Positions 62,325 to 64,000 of a DNA stretch of 64,000 nucleotides are shown here, one piece after another; the first letter of the stretch is position 1; every line of letters starts with the position of its first letter. The translations under genes and the position numbers were made by a program. Location of the stretch: contig SJOL01002831.1 of NCBI GenBank assembly GCA_004794785.1, positions 22,063 to 86,062 on the forward strand, read 5' to 3'. Source of the stretch: Opisthorchis felineus (lineage: Eukaryota; Platyhelminthes; Trematoda; Opisthorchiida; Opisthorchiidae). Below the pieces are notes generated by a model. It worked only from the letters and a program-made list of their open reading frames with translations, searched no databases and was not told where the DNA came from.

Positions 62325-62527
62325 TTAATTAGAAAAGCCACCCTGATGACTTTGATCAGGAGAGAATCCCTCTTCTTTCCTTGTGTTACACCAGCTGCAC
62401 GCTGAGCCATCTGAACTGCCATATGGGACATTGTCGAATTTCCCCAGTTGACATAATCTCCTGATTACTTTTCTTCCGTTGACCAGATGGACAACATTCG
62501 AAAGCGAACCTCCCGCTTTCGTGTTCT
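62325..62527 (-). CDS. candidate terminal exon, unidentified
   Basis: The minus strand has an ATCTCCTAG acceptor ending at 62528. An open frame of about 67 codons follows, ending in TAA at 62325. The peptide has protein-like composition (Gly-, Ser- and Asn-rich, one CSWC motif near residue 48) and no low complexity. A plus-strand frame (62479-62679) overlaps only its 5' end. No poly(A) signal was found just downstream. Family unknown. Confidence 0.3.
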
Positions 62528-64000
62528 CTAGGAGATTATACATAATTATACGGTTTTTTGACGACCATGATACTGGGTTTAATATTTCTCAACTGCAGTT
62601 CACACGTTACCCGCTTGGATGTGACCATAAACAGAAGTTTGGTAATTACCCAGGATGCATCTGCCTAAAATTTCCTTGATGCTTTAAAGCAATGCTTGAA
62701 TATTTAGGCTGAAGACTTACTACCCACAGTATTCCACTTCACTTTGGTTTGAGGTCGTCTGTTTCTTTTTGTGGTGCCTCTGGACATTAAAATTTTGCAT
62801 TTTTTTTGAGCCGCTGTCATCATATACGTTAGCGCCTAGCTAATCTGTCATCATATCTCGCCAGTGGATTTTACTCACATTTGGCAAGACAACAACTATG
62901 AATTCGAAACTTTAAACTTATTGTTAATTATACATCTAAACTTGCGTGCATAAGGTCACCAAATATTTCTGGTAATGATAGTGTTTTGCGTAATCATAGC
63001 ATAATCACAGGTGGCATTTATGAATGTTTGTGCGTTTAGTCTCAATAGTTCACATATACTCACTGTCCACCTATGCTCAGGGTAATTTATTTCTAGTTCG
63101 AGAACTTCGGCTTCAATGGGAAGCAGAGACATTTAAAAGTGACAGGGTGGCTTAACAGCTTCGACCGATTTCACAAATTTCTCACCGTTATCAATGTTGC
63201 CTTGGGAAAAAGAAAAATACCTAAACTACAGAAACCGCTCTCCTCTGCTAAGCAAAAATTGTCAGATTTGCAACTTTATATTTTGAAATAAAGATCAGCT
63301 ATTGCATTAAGAGCTATGAACCAGCGTCAGTAGTTCATTCGATTGTCCATTCCAAGGATTTGGTGTGGATCGGTCCTTAATCATCAAATGCTTGGTAGTC
63401 AAAGCCCGTGCCCGTTACTGAAGCTCAAAATGTATAGAAGAAGCATTGGTCATTTGGCTCGGATTTAATCACTGTATTTTGTTCCGTGCCCTTCGTGCTA
63501 CTGTCATTAAGTTCTTTTGAATAAATATACCGGTGTAACGGTGGGTACTACTGATGACGCATGCGAGTAGTATGTGTGTTCTCGTAACTTCGCCTTGATC
63601 TAATGGAAGGTGGGATTTATTACGGAATTTGTGGAACTACTTTACAGTTTTTGCTTGCAATTGTGCGATAGTCAATGAATATCCAGGAGAGTTCAAGAAG
63701 ACGCGTTCGAGAAGAAGATGGATATTCCGTTTTTAAAAACAACATGCAAATGAGAGTTTAACCTTCCTGTCCAATAGTCTGTAACTGTTTAGTTGGCGTT
63801 TTCTAATAAACAACTCCGCAGCGAAGGGTCTCCCTCCTTACACGGGTATCAGCCTAGTTATGCAACCGAATTTTGCTAGCTTGAATCCTGAATCACTCCG
63901 ATGACATGTGCTTAGAAGATTGCCTGCGCGTATTCATACAAAATAGTAGCTGGCATTTGTAGCCAGATAATTAAAAGAGTGAGTATTTCACAAAATACAC
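62528..64000. other. no supported gene; one small inverted repeat
   Basis: Apart from TACTAC/GTAGTA arms around CTGATGACGCATGCGA at 63546-63572, nothing was recognised. Confidence 0.45.

Noticed and set aside
63546..63572. CTGATGA between TACTAC and GTAGTA as a hammerhead
   Set aside because: The GAAA segment is absent (AGTA instead) and no cleavage site can be placed.
1..64000. Bacterial features: operons, ribosome binding sites, CRISPR arrays, insertion sequences
   Set aside because: Coding density is far too low, no regularly spaced direct repeats were seen, and the recognisable elements are eukaryotic retroelements.

Overview
The window reads as non-coding-rich eukaryotic DNA, probably from a flatworm (Platyhelminthes). 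Open frames are short and scattered over all six frames. There is no operon-like packing and no ribosome binding sites, and recognisable protein sequence is limited to decayed retroelements and a few exon-like stretches. The flatworm assignment is an inference. It rests on the combination of RTE-type LINE fragments, a Penelope-like fragment, and tRNA-like short repeats that carry hammerhead ribozyme motifs, which resembles the known repertoire of schistosomes and other flatworms.

Layout. 1-8.4 kb holds no gene I can support. 8395-8949 (minus) is the best protein-coding candidate, a 185-codon exon with a strong start context and a consensus splice donor. 9-31.7 kb is mostly anonymous, with microsatellites, two hairpins, a decayed tRNA-like SINE at 24.3-24.5 kb and a possible second one at 16.8 kb. 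31.7-33.1 kb is a decayed RTE reverse transcriptase on the minus strand. 36.1-38.1 kb carries three copies of a hammerhead-bearing repeat, one with an apparently intact catalytic core. 38.7-39.3 kb is a minus-strand open stretch broken by one stop. 43.5-44.1 kb is repeat-like sequence ending in a structured, hammerhead-like motif. 45.5-45.8 kb holds two more hammerhead repeats in inverted orientation. 46.5-47.2 kb holds a tentative two-exon minus-strand gene model. 47.9-49.1 kb is a second RTE copy on the plus strand, followed at once by a fragment of a Penelope-like GIY-YIG domain. 52.0-52.8 kb has two candidate exons on opposite strands. 55.7-57.8 kb is a cluster of SMalpha-like SINEs with hammerhead remnants, one pair arranged as an inverted repeat. 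The last 6 kb holds one candidate terminal exon.

The most interesting signal is the density of hammerhead-type self-cleaving RNA motifs. They fall in two repeat families, with one nearly ideal copy at 36.16-36.21 kb among decayed relatives. In several decayed copies the same catalytic G has changed to A. No gene cluster or pathway can be assembled from this window, and the exon calls rest on splice-site and reading-frame reasoning by eye.
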